Source: Anaerolineae bacterium
GTDB taxonomy: Bacteria; Chloroflexota; Anaerolineae; Promineifilales; Promineifilaceae
NCBI GenBank assembly: GCA_023384355.1
Contig: JAHDWL010000001.1
Location: forward strand, 186,001 to 250,000
Direction of reading: 5' to 3'
Length of the DNA stretch: 64,000 nt
Within the stretch, counting starts at the first letter, position 1, and every line of letters begins with the position of its first letter. Under the pieces are notes generated by a model that did no database searches, was not told the origin of the DNA, and was given only the letters and a program-made list of their open reading frames with translations. Positions 8,246-17,100 of this stretch are shown one piece after another. Both the position numbers and the translations under genes were made by a program.

Positions 8246-9379
8246 CTAATTGAAAAGCTCCTGATTAACCATAGGCAGGAACAGGGCTTCATCCAGTACG
8301 GCCGCTCGCCCCGAATCAGGATCGACCATGAGCGCCGACACATCCACGGCTTCGAAGTCGTTACCCGTCAGCCTGTCAAGCTGGTGAAGCACGTCATTGT
8401 CCCAGCGCTCATCGGGCACACCGGACACGTACCACGACGAGCCGTTGTCGGCCAGGATGATGCCATAGCGCTTCATGGCTTGCAGGATAACCTGAATCTG
8501 CGGATGGAACCCGCTGATGTCATAGTCAGCCCGCAGCCGGAACCGCTGACCCATCGGTGGGAACCGCTTGTCCGTCAGGTCGGAGGCAAAATGGCGCGCA
8601 GGCCAGACAAAGGCTCGTTGCGTTTCCGGGGCCGTGAACCGCAGCGCGTGGGTGATTTCCCCGGCGGCCACCTCGTCATAACGCACCAGCCCGGGCAGGA
8701 TGGGTAATCCAGCGGCGTCGGCTGACGTCCAGCCGGCGGGTCGCAGTGCGTTGGAGCGCAGGTCGTAGATCGCGCCTGATCCGGCATCCCAACCGCCGTC
8801 CTCGCGGGGATGAGCGTCATACACTTCATAAAGCAGGCAGGTTTCTTCCTGCAAGACAAGGATGTGCCGGTCGCCGTCGCTGTTCGGGCCGCCCTCGATG
8901 GGTGGGTTCGGCGGGATGGGATAGGGGCCGGGGTCACTCTCGTCGGGGTAGTAGAAGTCTATCGGCACCGTTGGCTGGCTTGCGGGCACTATCACATAAG
9001 GGATGCCGATCGGACCGCCGTCCTCGGGCGGCCAGATGCCGGAGCCGAAATCGGGGTGAAATTCGACGTCGCGGCCGATTGTATCGATATAGGCATCGGA
9101 CAAACGATGTACCGGGAGGCGATCGATCGGTGTGTTCCAGATGTTGTCCGTGGGAAACACCTCGCAGGGTAACAAGGCCGTTTCAGTTCGGGGGTGGACT
9201 GTTACGGTAGGGGACACGGTCGTTTCGGTCCGAGCCTCATTTTGGGTAGCCGGTGATGCAGGTGTTTCGGCATTGGCTTTAGCTATGGCGGTAGATGGCG
9301 CGGCCGATGATGCCGGACGGCAGGCGAAAACGGTTGCGAGAACCAGAATCAGCGACAGGATCAATGTGCGAGGACTCAT
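8246..9379 (-). CDS. Predicted lipoprotein of unknown function
   Basis: From the ATG at 9379 the protein has 377 residues. It opens with a lipoprotein signal (MSPRTLILSLILVLATVFAC), with lipobox VFAC. A low-complexity Ala/Thr/Pro stretch leads to a globular domain with PCEVFPTDNIWNTPI, DGDRHILVLQ, YDAHPREDGGWDAGSGAIYDL and FVWPARHFASD. This domain recurs in secreted bacterial proteins but I know no function for it. A TTG at 9403 would add eight residues and overlap the upstream stop codon as TTGA. Neither start has a clear ribosome-binding site, so coupling to the upstream dehydrogenase is plausible. The protein would be anchored on the outer face of the cytoplasmic membrane. Confidence 0.7.
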   Translation of the reverse strand: MSPRTLILSLILVLATVFACRPASSAAPSTAIAKANAETPASPATQNEARTETTVSPTVTVHPRTETALLPCEVFPTDNIWNTPIDRLPVHRLSDAYIDTIGRDVEFHPDFGSGIWPPEDGGPIGIPYVIVPASQPTVPIDFYYPDESDPGPYPIPPNPPIEGGPNSDGDRHILVLQEETCLLYEVYDAHPREDGGWDAGSGAIYDLRSNALRPAGWTSADAAGLPILPGLVRYDEVAAGEITHALRFTAPETQRAFVWPARHFASDLTDKRFPPMGQRFRLRADYDISGFHPQIQVILQAMKRYGIILADNGSSWYVSGVPDERWDNDVLHQLDRLTGNDFEAVDVSALMVDPDSGRAAVLDEALFLPMVNQELFN

Positions 9380-9399
9380 TGACGATTTATCAGATCGAT

Positions 9400-10932
9400 T
9401 CAACTATCGAATCGAATCCCTTGTGCCAGAGGCAGGTCTTTCGACCAGTTGATGGTGTTTGTCTGTCTACGCATGTAACCCTTCCAGGCATCGGAGCCGG
9501 ACTCGCGGCCGCCGCCCGTCTCTTTCTCTCCGCCGAACGCGCCGCCGATCTCTGCCCCTGACGTTCCGATGTTGACATTGGCGATACCACAGTCAGAGCC
9601 GGTGGCCGCCAGGAAAGCTTCGGCGGTGCGCAAGCTATCGGTGAAGATGGCGCTGGATAACCCCTGCGGCACTTCGTTGTGCAGCCGGACGGCGTCAGCC
9701 AGAGAGTCGTACTCCAGCAGGTACAGTACCGGGGCGAACGTCTCGCGGCCGACTATCTCCGTCTGGGCGGGCATACGGATAATAGTGGGTTCGACGAACT
9801 GCGGACCGACGGCCGGCAGCGTGTTGCCGCCCGTCAGTACCTCGCCGCCCTCGGCGACAGCCTGGCGGACGGCGGCAGTCATGTGTTCGACGGCCGCATC
9901 TGTCACCAGCGGTCCCAGCAGGGTACCCTCGGCCAGCGGGTCGCCCACCGGCACTTGCCGATAGGCGCGAACCAGTCGTTCGGCCAAATCTCCGGCCACG
10001 TCGCGATGGACGATGACGCGCCGGGTGGACGTGCAGCGCTGTCCAGCCGTGCCGACCGCGCCGAACAAAATGGCGCGCGCCGCCAGATCGAGGTCGGCAT
10101 CGGCGGCGACGATGATGGCGTTGTTACCGCCCAGCTCCAGGATGGTCCGTCCCAGCCGTCCGGCGACTGTCTGGGCTACCGTGCGGCCGACCTTGGTTGA
10201 GCCGGTGAAGGAGACCAGAGGCAGCCGCGAGTCGTTGGCGATCAGGCGGCCGATCTCCGGCCCGCCAACCGCCAGGTTGAACACGCCGCTCACGCCGTAA
10301 TCAGCCATGACGCGATTGGCGATGTGTTGCAGGGCAACGGCAGTGAGGGGGGTCAATTCCGACGGCTTCCAGATGACCGTGTCGCCACAGGCGGCGGCGA
10401 TGGCCGCATTCCAGGACCAGACGGCAATCGGAAAATTAAAGGCGGTGATGACGCCGATCGGCCCCAATGGGTGCCACTGCTCGTACATCCGGTGTCCCGG
10501 CCGCTCCGAGTGCATGGTCAGGCCGTAGAGCTGCCGCGACAGGCCGGTGGCGAAGTCGCAGATGTCGATCATCTCCTGGACTTCGCCGATGCCCTCGGCG
10601 CGAATCTTGCCCATCTCCAGCGAGATGAGTTCGCCGAGCGGTTCGAGCGCCTCGCGGGTAGCCACGCCGAGATCGCGGACGAGGAGGCCGCGGCGCGGCG
10701 CGGGCCAATCACGCCAGGCAGCGAAACCGGCTTCGGCTTCGCTTACCACTCTATCATAAATGTCCGGCGTAGCCGGGACGACCTGGGCGATTGGCGCGCC
10801 TGTTGTGGGGTTCCAGGACGTGATAGGAGTCGCGCCTGAGTCGAGCCACGCCTCCGGCCCGGTGCAGACGCCCCGGTTGACCGGCGCGATGTTTAGACGG
10901 GCGAGCAGTGAAGCTGTTGTTTTTTCATTCAT
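9400..10932 (-). CDS. Aldehyde dehydrogenase, ALDH7 / aminoadipate-semialdehyde dehydrogenase type
   Basis: This 510-residue protein is a full-length NAD(P)-dependent aldehyde dehydrogenase. It shows AFNFPIAVW (Asn166), WKPSE (Lys189), FTGSTKVG (near 242-249), ELGGNN (general base Glu266) and GTAGQRCTSTRR (catalytic Cys300). The C-terminal sequence GGGRESGSDAWKGYMRR followed by TNTINWSKDLPLAQGIRF is characteristic of the ALDH7 (antiquitin/AmaB) group. That group oxidises alpha-aminoadipate semialdehyde in lysine degradation. Substrate assignment rests on family resemblance. GGAGG lies 9 bases upstream of the ATG. The permease gene upstream and lipoprotein gene downstream are on the same strand and may share its transcript. 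Confidence 0.9.
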   Translation of the reverse strand: MNEKTTASLLARLNIAPVNRGVCTGPEAWLDSGATPITSWNPTTGAPIAQVVPATPDIYDRVVSEAEAGFAAWRDWPAPRRGLLVRDLGVATREALEPLGELISLEMGKIRAEGIGEVQEMIDICDFATGLSRQLYGLTMHSERPGHRMYEQWHPLGPIGVITAFNFPIAVWSWNAAIAAACGDTVIWKPSELTPLTAVALQHIANRVMADYGVSGVFNLAVGGPEIGRLIANDSRLPLVSFTGSTKVGRTVAQTVAGRLGRTILELGGNNAIIVAADADLDLAARAILFGAVGTAGQRCTSTRRVIVHRDVAGDLAERLVRAYRQVPVGDPLAEGTLLGPLVTDAAVEHMTAAVRQAVAEGGEVLTGGNTLPAVGPQFVEPTIIRMPAQTEIVGRETFAPVLYLLEYDSLADAVRLHNEVPQGLSSAIFTDSLRTAEAFLAATGSDCGIANVNIGTSGAEIGGAFGGEKETGGGRESGSDAWKGYMRRQTNTINWSKDLPLAQGIRFDS

Positions 10933-11028
10933 CGGGTTTTGCCTCCGTTCGATTTGTGAAGATTATATGTGATGCGCATGTCCGGGCAACCGGATCGGGC
11001 GCGACACACAAGAACCGACCGGCGAGGT

Positions 11029-11928
11029 TTACTCGCGCCCAGCGCGATTCTCCTGCCGGCTCCGATGAACGATGTAGACGCCCACCAGCACAGCGATTCC
11101 GCCGAATATCTGGACGATGGAAATCCGCTCGCCCAGGATGGGCACGGCCAATAACCCGGTCAGTACAGGTTGGAGCAGAAGTGTAGGAGATACTATGGAG
11201 GCGGGCAGGTAGCCGAGGGTGTAGGCGACACCCATTTGCCCACCCACCTGGACGAGAAGGCTCAGAGCGATCAGATAGAGATAGGTGAGGGGAGTGTAAC
11301 CCGTCAGAGGTTGACCCAATACTCGCGCCATGAGTGCCAGCGCCAGGGAAGAGCCGGCGGCCGACAGCCAGAACGATGTCAACGTGCCTAGAGTCTGGCG
11401 GCTACGCTGAACTACCAGGAAGTACGCGCCATAGAACATGCCGGAGAGGATGCCGAAGAACGAGCCTAACCCGGCGTTATTCAGGGCATCGACGCCCAGT
11501 ACGACGGCCGCGCCGCCAATGGCAACCAACAGCCCAACCCAGAACAGCCGACCCGGCCGTTCCTGAAAAAAGATCATCGCCCCCAGACCGACCCAGATCG
11601 GCGCGGTGTTGCCCATCAGGGTAGGGGTGGTGGCTCCACTGATCAGGATGCCGGTGTTCCAGAAGAACAGGTCTCCGGCAAAGAATAACCCGGCCAGAAT
11701 GGCGATCAAGGCCTCGTGCCGCGTTGGTCGGCCCTCGCGCTGAATGCCGCGCATGAACGGAAACACCAATACCAGAGTCGCAATACTCATGCGGTAGAAG
11801 GCGGATACCGCCCCCGGCGCGCCGGCCAGACTCACGAAGATGCCTGAAAACGCCATACCCAGCAGGCTTAACATCAGGACGAGGTAGGCGCGATTGGGCG
11901 TATGACGGCTTTGGCTGGTTTGATGCAT
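11029..11928 (-). CDS. DMT-superfamily EamA permease
   Basis: The 299-residue polytopic protein has about ten hydrophobic segments arranged as two EamA halves, the usual size and layout of drug/metabolite transporters. Typical features are LLGMAFSGIFVSLAGAPGAVSAFYR in the first half and LGYLPASIVSPTLLLQPVLTGLLAVPILGERIS near the end. Family members export amino acids, metabolites or cations; the substrate cannot be inferred. It lies 96 bases upstream of the aldehyde dehydrogenase on the same strand. An 8-bp inverted repeat (10997-11004 with 11033-11040) spans its stop codon. Confidence 0.85.
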   Translation of the reverse strand: MHQTSQSRHTPNRAYLVLMLSLLGMAFSGIFVSLAGAPGAVSAFYRMSIATLVLVFPFMRGIQREGRPTRHEALIAILAGLFFAGDLFFWNTGILISGATTPTLMGNTAPIWVGLGAMIFFQERPGRLFWVGLLVAIGGAAVVLGVDALNNAGLGSFFGILSGMFYGAYFLVVQRSRQTLGTLTSFWLSAAGSSLALALMARVLGQPLTGYTPLTYLYLIALSLLVQVGGQMGVAYTLGYLPASIVSPTLLLQPVLTGLLAVPILGERISIVQIFGGIAVLVGVYIVHRSRQENRAGRE

Positions 11929-12063
11929 AGCAACGAGGGGGTGGTTCAGGGTGTATTCAAGGCGGCTGTCACTATACCAGGCGACAGATAAACAGACTTA
12001 TACAGCAGGCTACGACAATCGGCAAGCTCGACCTTTTAAATCGGTTCGGCCTTGATGTGATGC

Positions 12064-12072
12064 TGGTATAAT
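12064..12072 (+). promoter_or_regulatory. Extended -10 promoter for the DinB/methyltransferase/YvcK operon
   Basis: TGGTATAAT at 12064-12072 is a perfect extended -10 element (TG-N-TATAAT). No good -35 box lies at the right distance, as expected of extended -10 promoters. It is about 40 bases before the first ATG. Confidence 0.55.
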
Positions 12073-12113
12073 GCAATTTCACGGGAACGTCATTAATCTG
12101 AAGGAGGTGAGGG

Positions 12114-12581
12114 ATGGAGATAATGCTGGTTGAGATAGCCGAACGTCTGGAGGCCATGCACCGTGCGATTGAAGGGGCGATCGAAGGGTTGCCCGATGAA
12201 GCGCTCGACTGGCAACCCGGACCGGGGATGAATTCCCTGGGTGTATTGGTGACGCACACGATAGGCGCGCAACGCTTCTGGATTGGCGATGTGGCCGGCG
12301 GCGACGATTCAGGCCGTGACCGGGAAGCGGAGTTCAAGGCCAACGGCGTCAACGCGACGGAATTGATCGAGCGAAGCCGGGCAGTCCTCACCCACAGCCG
12401 TTCGGTGTTGGGCGGGCTTTCGCCGGTCGACCTGTCTGTTGTGCGGGCGGTGGCCACGTCCGGCCGCAGGGTCACGACTACCTGGGCCATCCTGCACGCC
12501 CTGGAGCACACCGCCCTGCACACCGGTCACATTGAGATTACACGTCAATTATGGGACGCAGCCTGTGACGCTGAGCGATAG
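12114..12581 (+). CDS. DinB-like four-helix metalloprotein
   Basis: The 155-residue protein has the DinB/YfiT fold signature: helices with LVTHTIGAQRFWIGDVAGG and, late in the chain, ILHALEHTALHTGHIEITRQL. The probable metal triad is His48, His132 and His136. Members are thiol-dependent transferases or detoxification proteins; the specific reaction is not predictable. Translation signals are excellent, with AAGGAGG six bases before the ATG. It is the first gene of an apparent operon with the methyltransferase (8-base gap) and yvcK. Confidence 0.8.
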   Translation: MEIMLVEIAERLEAMHRAIEGAIEGLPDEALDWQPGPGMNSLGVLVTHTIGAQRFWIGDVAGGDDSGRDREAEFKANGVNATELIERSRAVLTHSRSVLGGLSPVDLSVVRAVATSGRRVTTTWAILHALEHTALHTGHIEITRQLWDAACDAER

Positions 12582-12589
12582 GGGGAGCA

Positions 12590-13414
12590 GTGACAGACGA
12601 AAACCCCGTATGGCATAATGAGGCGGCGCGGCGGGCCTGGGAAGCCAACGCCGCTCATTGGGACGATTACATGGGTGAGGCGGGCAATGATTTCGTCAAC
12701 CTGCTCATCTGGCCGCGGCTTGTCCGTCTGCTCGGGTTGCAGCCGGGGGAACGCGTGTTGGACGCGGCTTGCGGCAATGGTCTCTATGCCCTTAGGCTGG
12801 CCGAGATGGGCGCAACGGTGGTGGGGTTTGACTTCTCGACCGGCCTCATCGAGCGGGCGCGGGTGAGGGCTGCTGAATATAACGGGCGAATCACTTACCA
12901 CATCCTCGACGCTACTGACCTTATGGCCCTGCTTACCCTGGGTGAGCACTCCTTCGATGCCGCTGTATGCAACATGGCGCTGTTCGACATGGCCGACATC
13001 GCGCCAATGGCCGAAGGCCTAAGTCGTCTGCTCCGGCCCGGCGGGCGATTCATCTTCTCGGTGATGCACCCCTGCTTCAATGGGTTGCATGTCACCTTTC
13101 AAACCGAGACGGCCGACGACGGCAAGAATATGGCGACGCGCCACTTCCTGAAGCTGTCCGCCTACCTGACTGCGTTCACGTCTTCCGGAATTGCCCTGCG
13201 CGGTCAACCCATGTCGCAGCCATACTTCCATCGCCCGCTTCAGGAGTTGCTCGCTCCGTTTCTGAGCGCCGGGTTTGTCCTCGACGCGCTGGAGGAGGCG
13301 GCGTTCCCACCGACTCACCGTCCTGACAAACTGACATCCTGGAGCGGGAACTATGCCGAGTTTCCGCCGGTGCTTTTGACGCGCCTGAGAAATACGGGTT
13401 GGCCGGAAGGGTAA
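12590..13414 (+). CDS. Class I SAM-dependent methyltransferase
   Basis: The 274-residue protein has the Rossmann-type motif I VLDAACGNG at residues 56-64, an acidic end of strand 2 (VGFDFS), and FDAAVCNMALFDM at the post-motif position followed by LRPGGRFIFSVMHPCF. The substrate is unknown. It begins with GTG at 12590, just after the previous stop codon, with a GGGGGAG stretch overlapping that junction. That spacing is tight, so translational coupling is likely. The next gene follows after four bases. Confidence 0.85.
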   Translation: MTDENPVWHNEAARRAWEANAAHWDDYMGEAGNDFVNLLIWPRLVRLLGLQPGERVLDAACGNGLYALRLAEMGATVVGFDFSTGLIERARVRAAEYNGRITYHILDATDLMALLTLGEHSFDAAVCNMALFDMADIAPMAEGLSRLLRPGGRFIFSVMHPCFNGLHVTFQTETADDGKNMATRHFLKLSAYLTAFTSSGIALRGQPMSQPYFHRPLQELLAPFLSAGFVLDALEEAAFPPTHRPDKLTSWSGNYAEFPPVLLTRLRNTGWPEG

Positions 13415-13418
13415 GGCG

Positions 13419-14699
13419 ATGAGCTTTGTACGTCGCCTGGGTGCGTCGCTGTACGCTCGCCGGCGCTGGCTAACGGTCGGCATCGGCGTGAAACGCTGGC
13501 TGGTGGTGCTGTTCGCCGGCGCGGCGGTGTTTGGTCTGGGGTGGTTATCGTTGGTCGATGAATTCCCGGTGACAGGTGGGTTGCCGCTTTGGGGTCGCAT
13601 CCTCATTCCACTCGTCATCGGTGGGGCGATCATGCTGTTGGCGGTGATCAAGATCGGCAAGAATCTGGTCGAACCATTGCGCGCCCCGCAAGGCGCTGTT
13701 GTCGATTCTCTCTATGAGTATCGTCAACGCGATCGTGGCCCGCGTATAGTCGCCATCGGCGGCGGCACGGGGATGCCGTCCCTGTTGCGCGGGCTGACCG
13801 AATACACGAGCAATATCACAGCCATCGTCACGGTGGCTGACGACGGGGGCAGCAGCGGCCGCCTGCGCAAGGAACTGGGCCTTCTGCCGCCGGGCGATTT
13901 TCGCAATAATCTGGCTGCCCTGGCGCGCGATGAGACCCTAATGACCCAGGTTCTCCAATACCGATTCGGCACGCAATTGGACGGTGACAGGCACGATAAT
14001 TCTGCGGAGCAGGGATTGCATGGCCATGCCTTCGGCAACCTGTTGCTGGCGGCACTGACGGGAATAACCGGCAGCTTTGACGAAGCGCTGCTGGCTGCCC
14101 AAAGAGTGCTGGCACTGCGCGGCCAGGTGCTCCCGTCAACCTTGGAAAATGTGTCCCTGGTGGCCGAGATAGCCATGTCGGATAGTGAAGTAGTCGAGGT
14201 GGCCGGTGAATCAGCCATCCCGAAGGCAGGCGGCCGCATCGAACGAGTTCGCCTTGAGCCGGAGCTTTGCCGAGCCTATCCCCCCGCGCTAAGGGCGATC
14301 TTTCAGGCTGATCTCATCATTCTGGGGCCGGGCAGCCTCTATACCAGTATTCTGCCCAATCTACTCGTGACCGATCTGGCGGAGGCTCTCCTGCATAGCC
14401 GGGCGAAGGTCGTTTACGTCTGTAATCTGGCAACCCAGCCCGGCGAGACCGACGGCTATTCGGTGGCCGATCATGTCGACGCGCTGCGGCGTCATCTGCC
14501 CGGTGATTTCCTGGACGTTGTCGTGGCGAACGATAATTATTCGATACCGGCCGATACAGGCGGAGGTCACACCGAATTTGTTCCACTGGGAGTGGTTGAA
14601 GGGGTTCAACTGGTTACGGGCGATCTGGTTGACGAAGCCCGCCCGTGGCGGCATGACAGCCGGAAATTGGCTCGAGTTGTGCTGAAATTGTTGGCCTGA
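13419..14699 (+). CDS. yvcK: YvcK/CofD-family gluconeogenesis factor with N-terminal membrane anchor
   Basis: The 426-residue protein contains the YvcK core: VAIGGGTGMPSLLRGL (113-126), VTVADDGGSSGRLR (137-150) and LPPGDFRNNL (156-165), then LGPGSLYTSILPNLLV. YvcK binds UDP-N-acetylglucosamine and is needed for growth on gluconeogenic carbon sources and for normal cell-wall synthesis. Here the core is preceded by about 100 residues with two hydrophobic segments (about 26-46 and 60-78), so the protein is probably membrane-tethered, unlike the short Bacillus form. GGAAGG upstream and the four-base spacing to the methyltransferase place it in that operon. gap follows on the same strand behind its own promoter. 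Confidence 0.9.
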   Translation: MSFVRRLGASLYARRRWLTVGIGVKRWLVVLFAGAAVFGLGWLSLVDEFPVTGGLPLWGRILIPLVIGGAIMLLAVIKIGKNLVEPLRAPQGAVVDSLYEYRQRDRGPRIVAIGGGTGMPSLLRGLTEYTSNITAIVTVADDGGSSGRLRKELGLLPPGDFRNNLAALARDETLMTQVLQYRFGTQLDGDRHDNSAEQGLHGHAFGNLLLAALTGITGSFDEALLAAQRVLALRGQVLPSTLENVSLVAEIAMSDSEVVEVAGESAIPKAGGRIERVRLEPELCRAYPPALRAIFQADLIILGPGSLYTSILPNLLVTDLAEALLHSRAKVVYVCNLATQPGETDGYSVADHVDALRRHLPGDFLDVVVANDNYSIPADTGGGHTEFVPLGVVEGVQLVTGDLVDEARPWRHDSRKLARVVLKLLA

Positions 14700-14709
14700 G
14701 TTGGGTCTG

Positions 14710-14787
14710 AAATGTCATGAGCCGGGCATGACATTTGTCACGAAGTGTGCTCTGCTACTTTTAGAAAGTTGAAACCTGGGGTATAAT
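14710..14787 (+). promoter_or_regulatory. Inverted repeat and -10 box upstream of gap
   Basis: A perfect 10-bp inverted repeat (AAATGTCATG at 14710-14719, CATGACATTT at 14727-14736, 7-base spacer) lies between yvcK and gap with no T run, so it resembles an operator more than a terminator. A consensus TATAAT stands at 14782-14787. The -35 position 17 bases upstream (TTTTAG, 14759-14764) is poor, which would suit an activated or regulated promoter. Confidence 0.5.
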
Positions 14788-14883
14788 AATGACCAGTGCG
14801 CTTGGGTTGGCTCCGAGCGCGCTTCCACGAAAACTACACACTTAACACCTGAACTACCATTTCACTACGAAAGGAGATTTTTA

Positions 14884-15903
14884 ATGGCTATCAAAGTTGG
14901 TATCAACGGCTTTGGCCGTATTGGCCGCCAGGTTTACAAGGCAATCTACGAGAATTACCAGGGCATTCTGGATGTCGAAGCCATCAATGACCTAATGCCG
15001 GCGGAGACAAACGCGCACCTTCTCAAATATGATTCGACTTATGGCAAATTCCCGGGCAAGGTCGAAGTTCGCGACGGCGATATTTACGTCGACGACCAGA
15101 AGTTGAAGAGCTACGCCGAGAAGGATCCCGCCAAGTTGCCGTGGGGCGAGCTGGGCGTCGATATCGTGCTGGAGTGCACGGGGCGCTTTCGCGACAAGGC
15201 TACGGCCGGCGCGCATATGACCGCCGGCGCGAAGAAGGTCATCATTTCCGCTCCGGGCGGCAAGGATATCGACGGCACCTTCGTTTTGGGTGTTAACGAA
15301 GAGACCTATGATCCCGCCACCCAGAACGTGATCTCCAATGCCAGCTGCACCACCAACGCCCTGGCCCCGGTCGCCAAGGTCATCCACGAGAACTTCGGCA
15401 TCAAGCGCGCCCTCATGACGACGATCCACGCCATGACCAACGACCAGAGCATTCTGGACGTGGCCCATAAGGACCTGCGTCGCGCCCGCACCACCGCCAA
15501 CAACATCATCCCGACCTCCACCGGCGCTGCCAAGGCTGTTGGCCTGGTACTGCCTGATCTGAAGGGCAAGTTCAACGGCATGGCCTTCCGCGTGCCGACC
15601 GTCACGGTGTCGGTTGTCGACCTGACGGCCGAGATTGAGAAATCGACCACCAAGGAAGAGCTTAACGCCGCGTTGAAGGCGGCTTCCGAGGCCCCGGGCT
15701 GGCTGGGCAAGGTCCTCAACTACAGCGAGGAACCGCTCGTCTCGATGGACCTGAAGGGCGATCCGGCCTCCACGACAGTGGACGCGCTGTCGACCGATGT
15801 CGTTGACGGCAACTTCATCAAGGTTGTGACCTGGTACGACAACGAGTGGGGTTATGCTTCTCGACTGGCTGACCTGACTGCCTACGTTGCCGAACGCCTC
15901 TAG
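14884..15903 (+). CDS. gap: Glyceraldehyde-3-phosphate dehydrogenase, type I
   Basis: The 339-residue enzyme converts glyceraldehyde-3-phosphate, phosphate and NAD+ to 1,3-bisphosphoglycerate, reversibly. The N-terminal [15 protein letters not shown] binds the dinucleotide, and Asp36 in AINDL favours NAD. The catalytic Cys154 lies in NASCTTN and the base His182 in TTIHAMT, with the usual TGAAKAVG and WYDNEWGY motifs downstream. AAGGAG sits seven bases before the ATG. It is transcribed alone between its own promoter region and a strong terminator. Confidence 0.97.
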   Translation: MAIKVGINGFGRIGRQVYKAIYENYQGILDVEAINDLMPAETNAHLLKYDSTYGKFPGKVEVRDGDIYVDDQKLKSYAEKDPAKLPWGELGVDIVLECTGRFRDKATAGAHMTAGAKKVIISAPGGKDIDGTFVLGVNEETYDPATQNVISNASCTTNALAPVAKVIHENFGIKRALMTTIHAMTNDQSILDVAHKDLRRARTTANNIIPTSTGAAKAVGLVLPDLKGKFNGMAFRVPTVTVSVVDLTAEIEKSTTKEELNAALKAASEAPGWLGKVLNYSEEPLVSMDLKGDPASTTVDALSTDVVDGNFIKVVTWYDNEWGYASRLADLTAYVAERL

Positions 15904-16002
15904 GCTTGAATAGAGATACCCCCGCAGGCGGTCCCAACGCTCGCAGAGGCTAACGATTTTTTAGCCTGGTTGCAAGCAGTCTGACCAGCTGAATAAAACT
16001 CG

Positions 16003-16046
16003 CCGCCGGCCGCCGCAATCAATCGGTGGCCGGCGGTTTCGCTTTT
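16003..16046 (+). terminator. Intrinsic terminator after gap
   Basis: A 13-bp GC-rich stem (16003-16015 with 16024-16036, one G-U pair) encloses an 8-base loop and is followed by TTTCGCTTTT. An additional 7-bp stem lies upstream at 15947-15953/15961-15967. Confidence 0.85.
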
Positions 16047-16065
16047 CGGTTAAAATGTTCACGCG

Positions 16066-16371
16066 ATGGATCTTAAAGAGCTGGAAACGCTGATGCACGA
16101 TTTTGTTGCGGGAAAGGGCTGGTATGCGCCTGATTCACCCAAGCCGCAGACTCCCCGCAATCTGGCGATTTCCCTGGTGCTGGAAGCTGCGGAAGTGCTG
16201 GAGCATTTTCAATGGCGCGATTCGGCTCGTGAAACCGACGCGCTGGCCGGTGAACTGGCCGATGTCGCCCTATACCTGCTCCAGTTGGCCGACGTCTCCG
16301 GCATCGATCTTGAGCAAGCCATCCTTACAAAGCTGGAGCAAAATCGCTCGCGCGAGTGGCCCGACCCATGA
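16066..16371 (+). CDS. MazG-like nucleotide pyrophosphohydrolase
   Basis: The 101-residue protein has the all-alpha NTP pyrophosphatase signature: EAAEVLEHFQW (Glu40, Glu43) and GELADVALYLLQLAD (Glu63, Asp66). These acidic residues bind Mg and the triphosphate. Short single-domain members of this type (dCTPase/RS21-C6-like) clear non-canonical or excess dNTPs. No Shine-Dalgarno is present; TAAAAT at 16051-16056 lies nine bases before the ATG, so a leaderless transcript is possible. The 3' end overlaps the next gene by four bases (ATGA). Confidence 0.85.
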   Translation: MDLKELETLMHDFVAGKGWYAPDSPKPQTPRNLAISLVLEAAEVLEHFQWRDSARETDALAGELADVALYLLQLADVSGIDLEQAILTKLEQNRSREWPDP

Positions 16372-16997
16372 GAATCCTGGCCGTCAGCGATCGCGTGCTG
16401 GACAAGCTGTACAGCGGCCAGACGCGCCGGATGTTTCCCGATATTGATTTGATCATCGGCTGTGGGGATTTACCGTTCTATTACCTCGATTTCCTCACTT
16501 CAGCGTTGGATGCTCCGTTGGTATTCGTTCGCGGGAATCACGACGGGATTGAGCAGTATGCGGCCGACGGCAGTGTTTGGCGCGGGGTGCGTGGCGGCGT
16601 CGATATTCACGGTAAAATCGTCACTCACAAGGGGTTGATCCTGGCCGGGATGCAAGGCTCCATGCGCTACAAGTCTCGCTCGGATTACATGTACTCTGAA
16701 TCCGAAATGCGCATGGTTGTGGCCCAGATGGTGCCCCGGCTGTTATGGAACCGTCAGCGATTCGGCCGCGCGCTGGATATTCTGGTAACCCATTCGCCTC
16801 CATTTGGAATCCACGACCGGCCGGACTTGCCCCATACAGGCTTTAAAGTGTTTCTCAGCTTTTTACGCATGTTCAAGCCACGCTACCATCTCCACGGCCA
16901 CATCCACATTTATCGACAGGATGAGATCACCTCTACAGTTTTTGAAGAGACCCAAATCGAGAACGTTTACCCCTATCGACTGCTAGAAGTTGAGTAA
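16368..16997 (+). CDS. Calcineurin-like metallophosphoesterase
   Basis: The 209-residue protein shows most of the metallophosphoesterase signature: GCGDLPFYY (Asp34), VRGNHDG (Asn57-His58), VTHSPP (His142) and HGHIH (His178, His180). The first motif is SDR rather than the usual D-x-H; Asp8 is present but its partner His is missing, so the first metal site may be altered. The substrate is not predictable. The ATG at 16368 overlaps the previous stop as ATGA, which favours it over a GTG four codons upstream and indicates coupling to the MazG-like gene. Confidence 0.85.
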   Translation: MRILAVSDRVLDKLYSGQTRRMFPDIDLIIGCGDLPFYYLDFLTSALDAPLVFVRGNHDGIEQYAADGSVWRGVRGGVDIHGKIVTHKGLILAGMQGSMRYKSRSDYMYSESEMRMVVAQMVPRLLWNRQRFGRALDILVTHSPPFGIHDRPDLPHTGFKVFLSFLRMFKPRYHLHGHIHIYRQDEITSTVFEETQIENVYPYRLLEVE

Positions 16998-17100
16998 GAC
17001 ATTTTTCAATTTTGCCGGCCGGATCGATATCAAATAAAATGCGTCCGGCTAATATTCTATTTGTTGAAGAGCATTGTTGAATCGACCGCTCAGCGTGTCG

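Noticed and set aside
9385-9430. tRNA-like run of GAATCGAATCCC
   Set aside because: It lies at the end of the aldehyde dehydrogenase gene, and no cloverleaf with acceptor and anticodon stems can be drawn.
14769-14787. TTGAAA/TATAAT pair before gap
   Set aside because: The boxes are only seven bases apart, too close for one promoter.
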